From JAAXVZ01 sp964392465 (lineage in GTDB: Archaea > Nanobdellota > Nanobdellia > Woesearchaeales > GW2011-AR15): DNA of 18,075 bases. The notes under the pieces were generated by a model. The model made no database searches. It had not been told where the DNA came from and saw only the letters and a list, made by a program, of their open reading frames with translations. Below, one piece after another: positions 1 through 6,521 of this stretch. The stretch covers positions 1-18,075 of the forward strand of contig CAYMPC010000019.1 of NCBI GenBank assembly GCA_964392465.1, written 5' to 3'. Position 1 is the stretch's first letter. Every line of letters starts with the position of its first letter. The translations under genes were made by a program, and so were the position numbers.

Positions 1-510
1 TGGCTAAAATCAAATTACAATAAAAAAAAAGAAGTATGGCTTATTTACTACAAAAAACACACAAATAAACCAAGGATTGATTACGACATAGCAGTAGAAG
101 AAGCGATGTGTTTCGGATGGATAGATAGTACAGCAAAGAAAGTTGACAATGATTCTTACGCCCAAAGATTCACTCCAAGGACAAATCATGTATATTCACA
201 GTTAAATAAGGAAAGATTAAAGTTATTATTAAAAGATAATCAAGTATTGCCTGAGTTAGCAAAACAATTATCTTACATCTTAACAGAGAAATACGTCTTT
301 CCTAAGGATATATTAGAAAGAATAAAGACTAATAAGACAGCATGGAAGAATTATAATAATTTCTCAGAAGCATATAAGAGGATAAGGATAGCGTATATTG
401 ATGATGCAAGAATCTTTCCTGATATGTTTGAAAAAAGATTGAACAGTTTCATAAAAGCTACAGAAAAGAACAGATTATTGGGTGTAAAGGGGATAGAGAA
501 GTATTGTTAA
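1..510 (+). CDS. YdeI/OmpD-associated family protein, 5' end outside the window
   Basis: The reading frame is open from base 1 (first codons W-L-K-S), so the gene starts upstream and the ATG at 106 is internal. The visible 169 residues carry the hallmark of the YdeI/OmpD-associated ('bacteriocin-protection') family: a VWLIYYKKHT strand, a predicted helix ending CFGWIDS, then YAQRFTPR. The C-terminal part (A-W-x-N-Y/F...F...YIDDAR...R) is the usual all-helical tail with a YIxxAKxxxTRxxRI-like segment in degenerate form. The molecular role of the family is not firmly established. Its stop codon shares the bases TTAA with the stop of the convergent gene at 507. I am fairly sure of the family and cannot judge the N-terminus. 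Confidence 0.8.
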   Translation, partial: WLKSNYNKKKEVWLIYYKKHTNKPRIDYDIAVEEAMCFGWIDSTAKKVDNDSYAQRFTPRTNHVYSQLNKERLKLLLKDNQVLPELAKQLSYILTEKYVFPKDILERIKTNKTAWKNYNNFSEAYKRIRIAYIDDARIFPDMFEKRLNSFIKATEKNRLLGVKGIEKYC

Positions 511-1229
511 CGCAGCTTTTTATAAAATCTATCAAAAGAATTTCTGTTTTCACCATAGCTTTCAGGAGTTATTTCTATTAAAGAAAACTTTTTCTTATTA
601 TGCCTATTCCACTTTTTAACATCAGGAAGGAAATCATGTGCTCCTCCATAAATCAAAATAGCTAAATCTTGTTCTTGTAAAGAAATCTGGCTTAATGCTT
701 CTCTTTCCCTGTCATCAAAAATAGCTTGTGGATTATTGCTTCTCAAGCCATTTGATACTGCTGCTCTTGAATTTAGATGTAGAGATTCAGCAGGTTGAAC
801 TTTTATTTTTTTTTCAGTTAATAATCTTAAATATGCACAATCCAACATTTCCTCTTCAGTAGGAGGATGCTTCTCATATAAACTAAACAGATAAGAAAAT
901 TCTGAACTAACGCCCTCTGCATATAATCTTGTTAAACCATATCTATCAATTATAAAACTTGCTATGTCATAAATATCAGCTTGTACTCTCCTCATTTTTT
1001 CTATATTTTGAAGCTCAAATTGACGTTTAGAAGTAGTTTTCATCTTATCAGCTACTATTGGATCATATTCTTTCATCTTCTCATAAATCTCATCATTCAT
1101 ATCATATAATTTATGTATCTGCCTTATATGCACAACAGCAGTTGAAGAGCCTCTCATATAATATCTGTCAATATATTTTGCTCCAGGTATAGACAATGGA
1201 AAGCTTTTAACAAGTTGATCAATACTCAT
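507..1229 (-). CDS. TraB/ChaN-like (EreA/ChaN superfamily) protein, tentative
   Basis: A soluble protein of about 240 residues without membrane segments. Near the N-terminus is a beta-strand plus HIRQIH motif, then a helix (QADIYDIASFII) followed by LYAEGV, and near the C-terminus LIYGGAHDFLPDV. A histidine pair, a glutamate after a strand and a late GxxHD are the arrangement seen in TraB/PrgY/ChaN/EreA-like proteins, some of which are metal-dependent hydrolases or bind haem; substrate cannot be told here. A palindromic TATA box (cttatatataag, 1248-1259) is centred 25 bp before the ATG at 1229, so a leaderless start there is preferred over the ATG at 1238, which would add three residues. Its stop overlaps the convergent YdeI-like gene by TTAA. 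Family assignment is from motif recall only. Confidence 0.55.
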   Translation of the reverse strand: MSIDQLVKSFPLSIPGAKYIDRYYMRGSSTAVVHIRQIHKLYDMNDEIYEKMKEYDPIVADKMKTTSKRQFELQNIEKMRRVQADIYDIASFIIDRYGLTRLYAEGVSSEFSYLFSLYEKHPPTEEEMLDCAYLRLLTEKKIKVQPAESLHLNSRAAVSNGLRSNNPQAIFDDREREALSQISLQEQDLAILIYGGAHDFLPDVKKWNRHNKKKFSLIEITPESYGENRNSFDRFYKKLR

Positions 1230-1275
1230 AAGACGCATTTTTCATATCTTATATATAAGTATTATCCTAAAAGAA

Positions 1276-1473
1276 TTAATTTTTAAATTTATATAAATAA
1301 ACATTAGTCTTTTCTTTAGACTTCTTGAACATAACATCATTTCTTTTCCTTAATTTAGTCAAGGTTGTAGTTACAGAGCCTAAAGATGCTTCCATGTGCT
1401 TAGAAATTTCCTTGGAAGACCACCATTTTCCCTTGTTTGCTTTGAGGAAAGTGTATACTTCTTGCTGACCCAT
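1276..1473 (-). CDS. Small winged helix-turn-helix DNA-binding protein (65 aa)
   Basis: The 65 residues are almost exactly one winged HTH: helix 1 (QEVYTFLKAN), the K-W-W-S-S-K-E-I-S-K-H segment as helix 2, a recognition helix (LGSVTTTLTKLRKR) and a beta-wing ending in VYLYKFKN. This is the MarR/ArsR-like arrangement without dimerisation or effector domains, so it probably acts as a minimal transcription factor; its target is unknown. A TATA-like box (1495-1503) is centred 26 bp before the ATG, indicating a leaderless transcript of its own. It lies between the unknown 122-residue gene and the TraB-like gene on the same strand, with 37 bp to the next gene, so it could regulate either. Confidence 0.75.
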   Translation of the reverse strand: MGQQEVYTFLKANKGKWWSSKEISKHMEASLGSVTTTLTKLRKRNDVMFKKSKEKTNVYLYKFKN

Positions 1474-1527
1474 ATTATAATCTGAATAGTATTAGAATAT
1501 AAACTTATCTAATAATATAAAAAAAAT

Positions 1528-1896
1528 TCAATAGTTATTAAGGTCAAGCCTTACTGGGACCCAGCAACCATCGCAAGAAGGGTTTTTTCCGTCTGGGATA
1601 TTTGGCATTTTACTTATATAAACTCCATTCAAGGGATTATCTCCAAATATCTGGCCATAATCTCCCAAGCGCCTTATCTTTGTTTTGAGATATAAATCTT
1701 TTTTTCCAATCCTTCCTATCAGCACTCTTCCAGTAACTTCAGCAAGATTTGTAGGATTTACCTGAAAATACTCCTCAAAAAAACTAGAATAAGTGTCATA
1801 ATAGCAAATTGGATTTTGATGTTCATCTGTTAGAAGGTCAGAAAGTTCTTTGTCATCAACTACTTTAATAGGTTGTTTAGTCTTAGTTGCTGTCAT
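1528..1896 (-). CDS. Uncharacterised 122-residue protein
   Basis: I do not recognise this family. The protein is soluble and mixed alpha/beta, with no signal peptide or membrane segment. An N-terminal acidic helix (KELSDLLTDEHQ) is followed by an aromatic stretch (CYYDTYSSFFEEYF), two strands (EVTGRVLIGRI and DLYLKTKIRRLG) and a C-terminal segment containing C-D-G-C and ending in a VPVRLDLNNY strand. The two terminal cysteines plus the earlier C could bind metal, but nothing proves it. A TATA-like sequence (around 1914-1925) is centred about 24 bp before the ATG, inside the end of the upstream DHH gene, so it is probably transcribed separately and leaderless. Codon use matches its neighbours, which supports a real gene. 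Confidence 0.7.
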   Translation of the reverse strand: MTATKTKQPIKVVDDKELSDLLTDEHQNPICYYDTYSSFFEEYFQVNPTNLAEVTGRVLIGRIGKKDLYLKTKIRRLGDYGQIFGDNPLNGVYISKMPNIPDGKNPSCDGCWVPVRLDLNNY

Positions 1897-1910
1897 AAAA
1901 TCCAGACTTA

Positions 1911-3380
1911 TTAACTTATATTTAAATTTTTCAAATATTTCTCTATCTCACTATATATTTCATTTTTAGCTAAAAAACTAAACTTTATATTGCCTGCAAA
2001 GTCATGCCCCCCTCCTCCTAAAAGAGCATAAGGCATTTTCTTTTTCAGATCTTCCAATAACGAAATCAGACTAAATCCCTTAACTTCATCAACTCTGAAG
2101 CTTATAGAATCTTCATTCTCAATCATTGTTATCCTTGGGCCTGTAAATAAGTCATGTGTTATCCTGGGTAATTTACTTCCAATATAATCACCATAAGCAA
2201 CAGCATTCCTTGAAATTTTTATAACCTTAAACTTCCCATAATCTTCAACAGCAGCATATTTCTGAGCAGCTTTTTTAACAGCCTCCTGCTCTTCTTTCAT
2301 TATTTCAGTTGTCTGCTCAATTATCTTGCCTGTTTTTTCTGTCATGAAAAACAAATCTTCCAATAGCTCAGAACTTTCATTAAACCTCATGAAATAAAGG
2401 TCATGATCTATAGCAAATGTCCAATCTCTTAATTTTTCTTTATCAAATCCAGATAATTTTACATAGTCTTCATATTCAACATCCGAGCTTTTGTCAGCTG
2501 TGCCAGATAAAGCAGGAAGATGTTTTATTTCTTGTACATCAGGATTAATGAAAAGAGCTAATTCTGTACATAAAGCACCCGCACATATCTCAGAACCAAA
2601 TTCATGGATGTGAGGATTCAAGAACACTTTTGAAATATTTTTATTATCTTCGTCATGCCTGTGATGATCTACAATAATAAAATCAATATCATACATGCTC
2701 AATCTTTTCAAAGCAGCAATGCTTTGATTATTAGAGCCTAAATCGCATAAAATTATCAAAGGAGCCTTCTCATCATACCTTTCTTTTGCTGCCAAATGAT
2801 CATTTAAATCCCTTAATGCATCAATATAATCATAATAAGGAGTTCTTGTAGATGTTCTTGATAAAAATAAGCGGCTTTTTTCATAATTTATCTCTTTTAC
2901 TAAAGGCAATATAGCCTTCTCTAATACAATTCCAGAAGTATATCCATCAACATCATCGTGATGCCTAATTACAATAGGCCTATTTTCTCCTATTGCTTTA
3001 TTAATAAGCTTACTTGCTTCTATAAACAAAGGCCTCAACTTTTCTAATTTTTCAGAGTTTATCAAAAACTTCTTGCTTTCTAAATCCGGCTTAGCAACAA
3101 CTTCCTGGTTAATCTTGTCATAATCAAGAATCTCAACTTCTAATTTACCTAATCTTTCTTTGATAGTAATCTTTGCTTGGATATTGCTTCCTATAATAAT
3201 ATTCGGAAAGGCTCTTTCTCCGGCTCTTATAAATCCAGTAGCTCTTATAAATCCAGTACTGTCTTTTAATTCAAATACAGTTGGTCCTGATGTTTGTCTA
3301 ATTGATTTGACTTGAGCAATAAGGTAATATTCTTTACCAATATTGCTTTCAGAAATCTCATTTATCTTAATATAATTCAT
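1911..3380 (-). CDS. DHH-family phosphoesterase with N-terminal OB fold (archaeal RecJ-like)
   Basis: A DHH/DHHA1 phosphoesterase of 489 residues. Residues about 15-88 form an OB-fold nucleic-acid-binding domain. The catalytic core follows: RHHDDVDGY (139-147, the DHxDxDG motif in variant form), LCDLGSN (211-217), VDHH (237-240, the DHH motif) and a late GGGGHDFAG (455-463) typical of the DHHA1 domain. These residues bind Mn/Mg and the phosphodiester. Archaeal proteins of this build are RecJ-like nucleases acting in replication or repair, or on RNA; which one is not visible here. The ATG follows the stop of the Dph2-like gene after one base, so translation is probably coupled. The OB fold contains an exact 18-bp tandem repeat (3223-3258) giving TGFIRA twice (residues 42-53). 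The DHH assignment is strong; the substrate is inferred. Confidence 0.88.
   Translation of the reverse strand: MNYIKINEISESNIGKEYYLIAQVKSIRQTSGPTVFELKDSTGFIRATGFIRAGERAFPNIIIGSNIQAKITIKERLGKLEVEILDYDKINQEVVAKPDLESKKFLINSEKLEKLRPLFIEASKLINKAIGENRPIVIRHHDDVDGYTSGIVLEKAILPLVKEINYEKSRLFLSRTSTRTPYYDYIDALRDLNDHLAAKERYDEKAPLIILCDLGSNNQSIAALKRLSMYDIDFIIVDHHRHDEDNKNISKVFLNPHIHEFGSEICAGALCTELALFINPDVQEIKHLPALSGTADKSSDVEYEDYVKLSGFDKEKLRDWTFAIDHDLYFMRFNESSELLEDLFFMTEKTGKIIEQTTEIMKEEQEAVKKAAQKYAAVEDYGKFKVIKISRNAVAYGDYIGSKLPRITHDLFTGPRITMIENEDSISFRVDEVKGFSLISLLEDLKKKMPYALLGGGGHDFAGNIKFSFLAKNEIYSEIEKYLKNLNIS
3223..3258. repeat. Exact 18-bp tandem duplication inside the DHH gene
   Basis: The 18-mer gctcttataaatccagta occurs twice in direct contact (3223-3240 and 3241-3258). 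It is in frame and encodes TGFIRA-TGFIRA in the OB fold of the DHH protein. Confidence 0.95.
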
Positions 3381-3381
3381 T

Positions 3382-3690
3382 TTAATCTTTTAATTCATTT
3401 AACTCTATTTTTCCATATTCTCTTTTTCCATAGTCTTGCCACGCAGCATGCCCAAAATGTATCAATAAATCAACTCCTAAGTTTTTTACTTCAAGAGGCA
3501 GATCACAGCTGCCATAACAGCTTCCTCCCCATATTATTACTTGTGCTTTTGTCTCTTTTTCAATTACTTTCTGTATTTCCTCTGCTTTTGGCTTTAATCC
3601 ATCAGGCAATTGTAAACATACAAGTTTAGCCTTCTGTTTCTTGATTTGTTTTATTATTTTATCAATCTCTAAGTCATAAAGATCATTCAT
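3382..3690 (-). CDS. Stand-alone Dph2-like N-terminal domain (diphthamide synthase-related)
   Basis: The 102 residues match the first of the three domains of archaeal Dph2, the radical [4Fe-4S] enzyme that starts diphthamide synthesis on elongation factor 2. Visible are LVCLQLPDGL (23-32), the cluster loop GGSCYGSCDLP (55-65) and DLLIHFGHAAW (74-84). C58 corresponds to the first of the three cluster cysteines of the archaeal enzyme. Domains 2 and 3, with the other two cysteines, are absent (usual length is about 330-350), and no remnant lies downstream because the DHH gene begins one base after the stop. A TATA-like box (tttttata, about 27 bp before the ATG) suggests its own transcript. It cannot form a normal single-chain Dph2. 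It could be a decayed gene, one part of a split enzyme, or a domain reused for another job. Confidence 0.75.
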   Translation of the reverse strand: MNDLYDLEIDKIIKQIKKQKAKLVCLQLPDGLKPKAEEIQKVIEKETKAQVIIWGGSCYGSCDLPLEVKNLGVDLLIHFGHAAWQDYGKREYGKIELNELKD

Positions 3691-3731
3691 AAATGAAAAG
3701 AAAGAAAGGGATTATAAAAAACTATTCTGCT

Positions 3732-3857
3732 TTACTCAGCTACAACATCCAAGGCTGCCTCATCAATGGACTTTTTCCATCTTTTGCCGTTTTCATCGCA
3801 TTTAGGGATGTCCATGAAAAAAGTAGTATTTGTTTTTGACCTTCTTATTCTAGCCAT
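3732..3857 (-). CDS. Small basic protein, 41 aa
   Basis: An ATG at 3857 is preceded by a clear Shine-Dalgarno-like sequence (agaggt, 6-7 bases upstream), and the frame runs 41 codons to TAA. The product begins MARIRRSKTNTTFF, has a middle CDENGKRWKKS and ends in an acidic helix (IDEAALDVVAE). I do not recognise a family. The gene sits 28 bp after the 45-codon gene on the same strand and 41 bp before the Dph2-like gene, so the two small genes are probably cotranscribed from the TATA box at 4148-4157. Support is the ribosome-binding site, the operon position and plausible composition; comparative evidence is missing. Confidence 0.5.
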   Translation of the reverse strand: MARIRRSKTNTTFFMDIPKCDENGKRWKKSIDEAALDVVAE

Positions 3858-3885
3858 TTGTTTACCTCTTTCTGATATTTAATAA

Positions 3886-4023
3886 TTAATATGATAAAAA
3901 TAAATCATCAAGCTCTTCTTCGCTGAGGTTTTTGCTGTTTATGACAGAGCTGAAGCTCTTTCTTTTCTTGGCAGCAAGCCTCTTCATCTTATGTAGTATT
4001 GCTGTGTCTTCTTCTTCGAACAT
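3886..4023 (-). CDS. Small charged protein, 45 aa
   Basis: The ATG at 4023 opens a 45-codon frame. The product has an acidic N-terminus (MFEEEDTAIL), a strongly basic helix (HKMKRLAAKKRKS) and an acidic C-terminus (NLSEEELDDLFLSY); it has no membrane segment. The basic block could bind nucleic acid or ribosome, but no family is recognised. It is the first gene after the structured leader at 4060-4113 and a TATA box at 4148-4157, so it would have a leader of about 105 nt, unlike most genes here. The opposite strand also has an open frame (3932-4135), but it encodes an unlikely Phe/Ser-rich peptide. Confidence 0.45.
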   Translation of the reverse strand: MFEEEDTAILHKMKRLAAKKRKSFSSVINSKNLSEEELDDLFLSY

Positions 4024-4059
4024 TTTTTTCACTTTTTTTACTTATTTTAAAACCACTTC

Positions 4060-4113
4060 GGACGCAAGAGATTTCTGTGGGTGGGGTGATGGTAAGAAAA
4101 GACTCTTACGCCC
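4060..4113 (-). ncRNA. Structured 5' leader of the small-protein operon (candidate cis-regulatory RNA)
   Basis: In the minus-strand transcript the segment complementary to 4103-4113 (GGGCGUAAGAG) pairs without interruption with that complementary to 4060-4070 (CUCUUGCGUCC): 11 pairs, two of them G-U. The two G-U positions would be A-C mismatches in plus-strand RNA, so the stem favours minus-strand transcription. The 32-nt loop is pyrimidine-rich (CCAUCACCCCACCCACAG). A competing 6-bp hairpin (GUAAGA/UCUUAC, 4092-4109) uses part of the same 5' arm, so two mutually exclusive folds exist. The patch is GC-richer than its surroundings and lies between a TATA box and the first small ORF. No known riboswitch class is recognised. 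Confidence 0.5.
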
Positions 4114-4147
4114 TAAAAGTGTTTTTACTATGTAGTAGTGTAGAATA

Positions 4148-4157
4148 GGTATATAAA
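4148..4157 (-). promoter_or_regulatory. TATA box of the small-protein operon
   Basis: Minus-strand TTTATATACC. A start about 26 bp downstream (near 4128) would give a leader of roughly 105 nt before the ATG at 4023. The stretch from here to 4220 otherwise holds only the T-rich 3' trailer of the transporter gene. Confidence 0.5.
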
Positions 4158-4220
4158 TCTTTCGGTTTTGTAACTATTATACAGTGATAACTAAATCGCA
4201 AGACGAGAAAAAAGATAAGC

Positions 4221-6047
4221 TTATTTATTCAAATAATACTGCAGACTAATATAAGAAGTTCTTGGCCTGAAATGTATTGCAGCTTTCAAAGATAATCCTG
4301 TCTGGTTATGCAGGAAGAAGTGCCACCATCGTTTTGGCACAAATTCAGGGATAATAAGAGTGACATTAAGGTTTTTATCTTTTCCTTCTACTTCATCTAA
4401 ATAGCGTAATAGTGGTTGTAACATCCTTCTATAAGGTGATTCAATCAAAACTAATTTTATTCCAGGCTTGTATTTATTCCATTTTTCTAATAATTTCTTT
4501 GATTCTGAGCCGCTCATATTGACATGGACAGCTTCGACGTCATTACAGAATGTTTTTGCAAACTCAAGTGATTGTATGATAGCTTTATTAAAAGAAGACA
4601 CTAAGACTATCATTTTATGTTTGCCTTTTTTTAGTTTAATAGGAGCCCTTAATCCATTTACAGACAATTGTTCTGATAAGTCTGTATAATGCCTATTTAT
4701 TTTTTTGAAAACAAAGATTATTGTTGGAATTAAAACAAGAATGATCCATGCACCTGACATAAATTTTGTTGAGGCAATAATTAATAATGCAACAAAGGTC
4801 ATTATAGCCCCAAATCCATTAACAAAAGCCTTTCTTTTCCATTTTTCTTTTTTATCCCTGGAATTTTTAACAACCATCCCTGTCTGGGATAAAGTGAAAG
4901 AAGTAAAGACACCAACTGCATATAAAGGAATAAGTTGATGAACACTTCCTTGAAATAAGATTATTAGGCCAGAAGAGGCAATACCTAAGAAAAGTATTCC
5001 TGTTGAAAAAACCAACCTATCTCCCAAATGCTTGAACTGATTAGGCATATACCTGTCTTTTGCTAAAAAATAACTTAATCTTGGAAAGTCAGCATAACTT
5101 GTATTTGCAGCTAAAAATAAAATAAGCATAGTAAAAGCTTGGATTATAAAAAAGAAAATTGTCTTTCCGAAAATGCTCTCAGCAAGCATAGAAACAACAG
5201 TCCTATCATGAGAAGGAGTAATACCATACTGGTAACTTAAGAAAGTAATTCCAAAAAACAATAAAGATAAAAAAAAGGCCATTATTGTCAAGGTTGTCCT
5301 GGCATTATGATTTTCTGGCTTTTTAAAAGCAGGCACTCCATTAGAGATTGCCTCAACACCAGTTAAAGCAGCACATCCAGATGAAAATGCTCTCATAAGC
5401 AAAAACAAAGAAACACCCGAAGAAAACATAATTTCAGTATGAGGCAAAACTTGAATATTTCCTGTAAAATATCTTATGAATCCTATAAAAATCATTGTTA
5501 AAAAACTAAAGAGGAAGAGATAGGTAGGGATAGCAAAAGTAATTCCCGATTCTTTAATTCCTTTTAAATTCATGATACTAATAAATATAATTACACTAAC
5601 ACCAAAAGCCACTTTATAGGGAAATAATTCAGGAAAAGCAGAAGTCAAAGCAGCAACACCAGCAGCAACACTCACAGCAGCAGTTAGAATATAATCTAGT
5701 AATAACGCAGCAGCAGCAATTAACCCAGGAGTCTCTCCTAAATTTTCTTTTGCGACGATATATGCTCCTCCTCCATTTGGATAGGCCATTATTGTCTGCC
5801 TATAAGATATTATTAAGATAGTCAATAAGAAAATAATTAATAGTGAAATAGGGATAGAATACCCTAGAGCGAAAACTCCTACAGTTAATAGTACAAGCAA
5901 GATTTCCTCTGTGGCATACGCTACAGAAGAAAGAGCATCTGAAGAAAAAACAGCCAAAGCTAATTTTTTTGATAATCTCTGATGCTTATACTCCCAATTA
6001 GGCAAAGCATCTCCTATAATGAACTTTTTAAGCTTTTCATATAGCAT
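4221..6047 (-). CDS. kimA: KimA-like APC-superfamily potassium/proton symporter
   Basis: The 608-residue length and sequence follow the Bacillus KimA (YdaO) family of high-affinity K+/H+ symporters in the plasma membrane. Key stretches are SSDALSSVAY (35-44, TM1, with the conserved Asp and Tyr near the ion site), YRQTIMAYPNGGGAY, the KENLGETPG loop, AFSSGCAALTGVEAISNG, and the long VHQLIPLYAVGVF segment. About 12 membrane spans occupy residues 30-455. The C-terminal 140 residues are cytosolic and UspA-like (KMIVLVSSFNKAIIQSLEFA..., then KRWWHFFLHNQTG), as in KimA. In bacteria this family is under c-di-AMP control by riboswitch or direct binding; the 35 bp upstream here hold only a possible TATA box, so no riboswitch is present. 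It lies directly behind rnp4. Substrate is inferred from family membership. Confidence 0.88.
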   Translation of the reverse strand: MLYEKLKKFIIGDALPNWEYKHQRLSKKLALAVFSSDALSSVAYATEEILLVLLTVGVFALGYSIPISLLIIFLLTILIISYRQTIMAYPNGGGAYIVAKENLGETPGLIAAAALLLDYILTAAVSVAAGVAALTSAFPELFPYKVAFGVSVIIFISIMNLKGIKESGITFAIPTYLFLFSFLTMIFIGFIRYFTGNIQVLPHTEIMFSSGVSLFLLMRAFSSGCAALTGVEAISNGVPAFKKPENHNARTTLTIMAFFLSLLFFGITFLSYQYGITPSHDRTVVSMLAESIFGKTIFFFIIQAFTMLILFLAANTSYADFPRLSYFLAKDRYMPNQFKHLGDRLVFSTGILFLGIASSGLIILFQGSVHQLIPLYAVGVFTSFTLSQTGMVVKNSRDKKEKWKRKAFVNGFGAIMTFVALLIIASTKFMSGAWIILVLIPTIIFVFKKINRHYTDLSEQLSVNGLRAPIKLKKGKHKMIVLVSSFNKAIIQSLEFAKTFCNDVEAVHVNMSGSESKKLLEKWNKYKPGIKLVLIESPYRRMLQPLLRYLDEVEGKDKNLNVTLIIPEFVPKRWWHFFLHNQTGLSLKAAIHFRPRTSYISLQYYLNK

Positions 6048-6082
6048 TAAATTGTAGAAGAATTAATAAGTTGATTAAATAC

Positions 6083-6400
6083 TTATTTCTTGTGATAAGG
6101 AAATCTCATGAATCTTTTACAGTTTAAGCAATAATATACAACCTTTTTCTGGGTTAATCTTACTCTGCAATTTACGCTTGGAACTAAATATTTATGGCAG
6201 TGTTTGCAAAATCTCCTTTTAAGTTCTCTTGGAATCTTTACCTTATACTTCATTGAGATTTTTCTTGCGATCTCTACATACCTGTCAGATAACTTTGAAT
6301 CTTCTTTGAATCTTAACTCAGCCTGTTCAAATAATTTTAAAATCCTTTCATTTGCAATCTCTTTTAAAAAATCAGATTTTTTATTATGCGGCTGTTTCAT
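6083..6400 (-). CDS. rnp4: RNase P protein subunit Rpp21/Rpr2 (Rnp4)
   Basis: A basic 105-residue protein with the build of archaeal Rnp4/Rpp21. There are two N-terminal helices (residues 8-55, KEIANERILKLFEQAE and SDRYVEIARKISMKY), then a zinc ribbon with C65-x2-C68 and C91-x2-C94, and a basic tail. The helices bind the Rpp29 partner, and the zinc ribbon contacts RNase P RNA, helping it to remove 5' leaders from pre-tRNA. Length is normal for the archaeal family (about 100-120). A TATA-like stretch (around 6415-6425) precedes the ATG. The KimA gene follows after 35 bp on the same strand, possibly with its own promoter. Presence of this subunit implies the cell processes tRNA leaders, relevant to the tRNA-Gln insert at 11393-11476. 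Confidence 0.88.
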   Translation of the reverse strand: MKQPHNKKSDFLKEIANERILKLFEQAELRFKEDSKLSDRYVEIARKISMKYKVKIPRELKRRFCKHCHKYLVPSVNCRVRLTQKKVVYYCLNCKRFMRFPYHKK

Positions 6401-6483
6401 AATCTAAAGAAAAATATAGTAAATAATAAAGTTTTAGAAATAAAAAGCCAAAATAAGATAAATAGTATATTGATTCCGCAATA

Positions 6484-6511
6484 TTTTAATATAAACTACT
6501 TTTACGTAGTT
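6484..6511 (+). promoter_or_regulatory. Promoter and operator-like palindrome before the coiled-coil gene
   Basis: A TATA box (ttttaatataaa, 6484-6495) is followed directly by an inverted repeat, aactac-ttttac-gtagtt (6494-6511). The repeat would sit between TATA box and transcription start, the usual place for an archaeal repressor site. A GGGGGA stretch next to the ATG at 6522 can serve as ribosome-binding site. Confidence 0.4.
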
Positions 6512-6521
6512 ATGGGGGAAG

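Noticed and set aside
4078..4092. G-quadruplex on the plus strand (gggtggggtgatgg)
   Set aside because: It has only two runs of three or more G, too few for a stable three-layer quadruplex.
3932..4135. 67-codon plus-strand frame
   Set aside because: It is antisense to the 45-codon gene and the leader RNA, has an improbable Phe/Ser-rich composition and no ribosome-binding site.
4468..4938. Plus-strand frames inside the transporter gene
   Set aside because: They are antisense shadows of a well-conserved KimA-like coding sequence.
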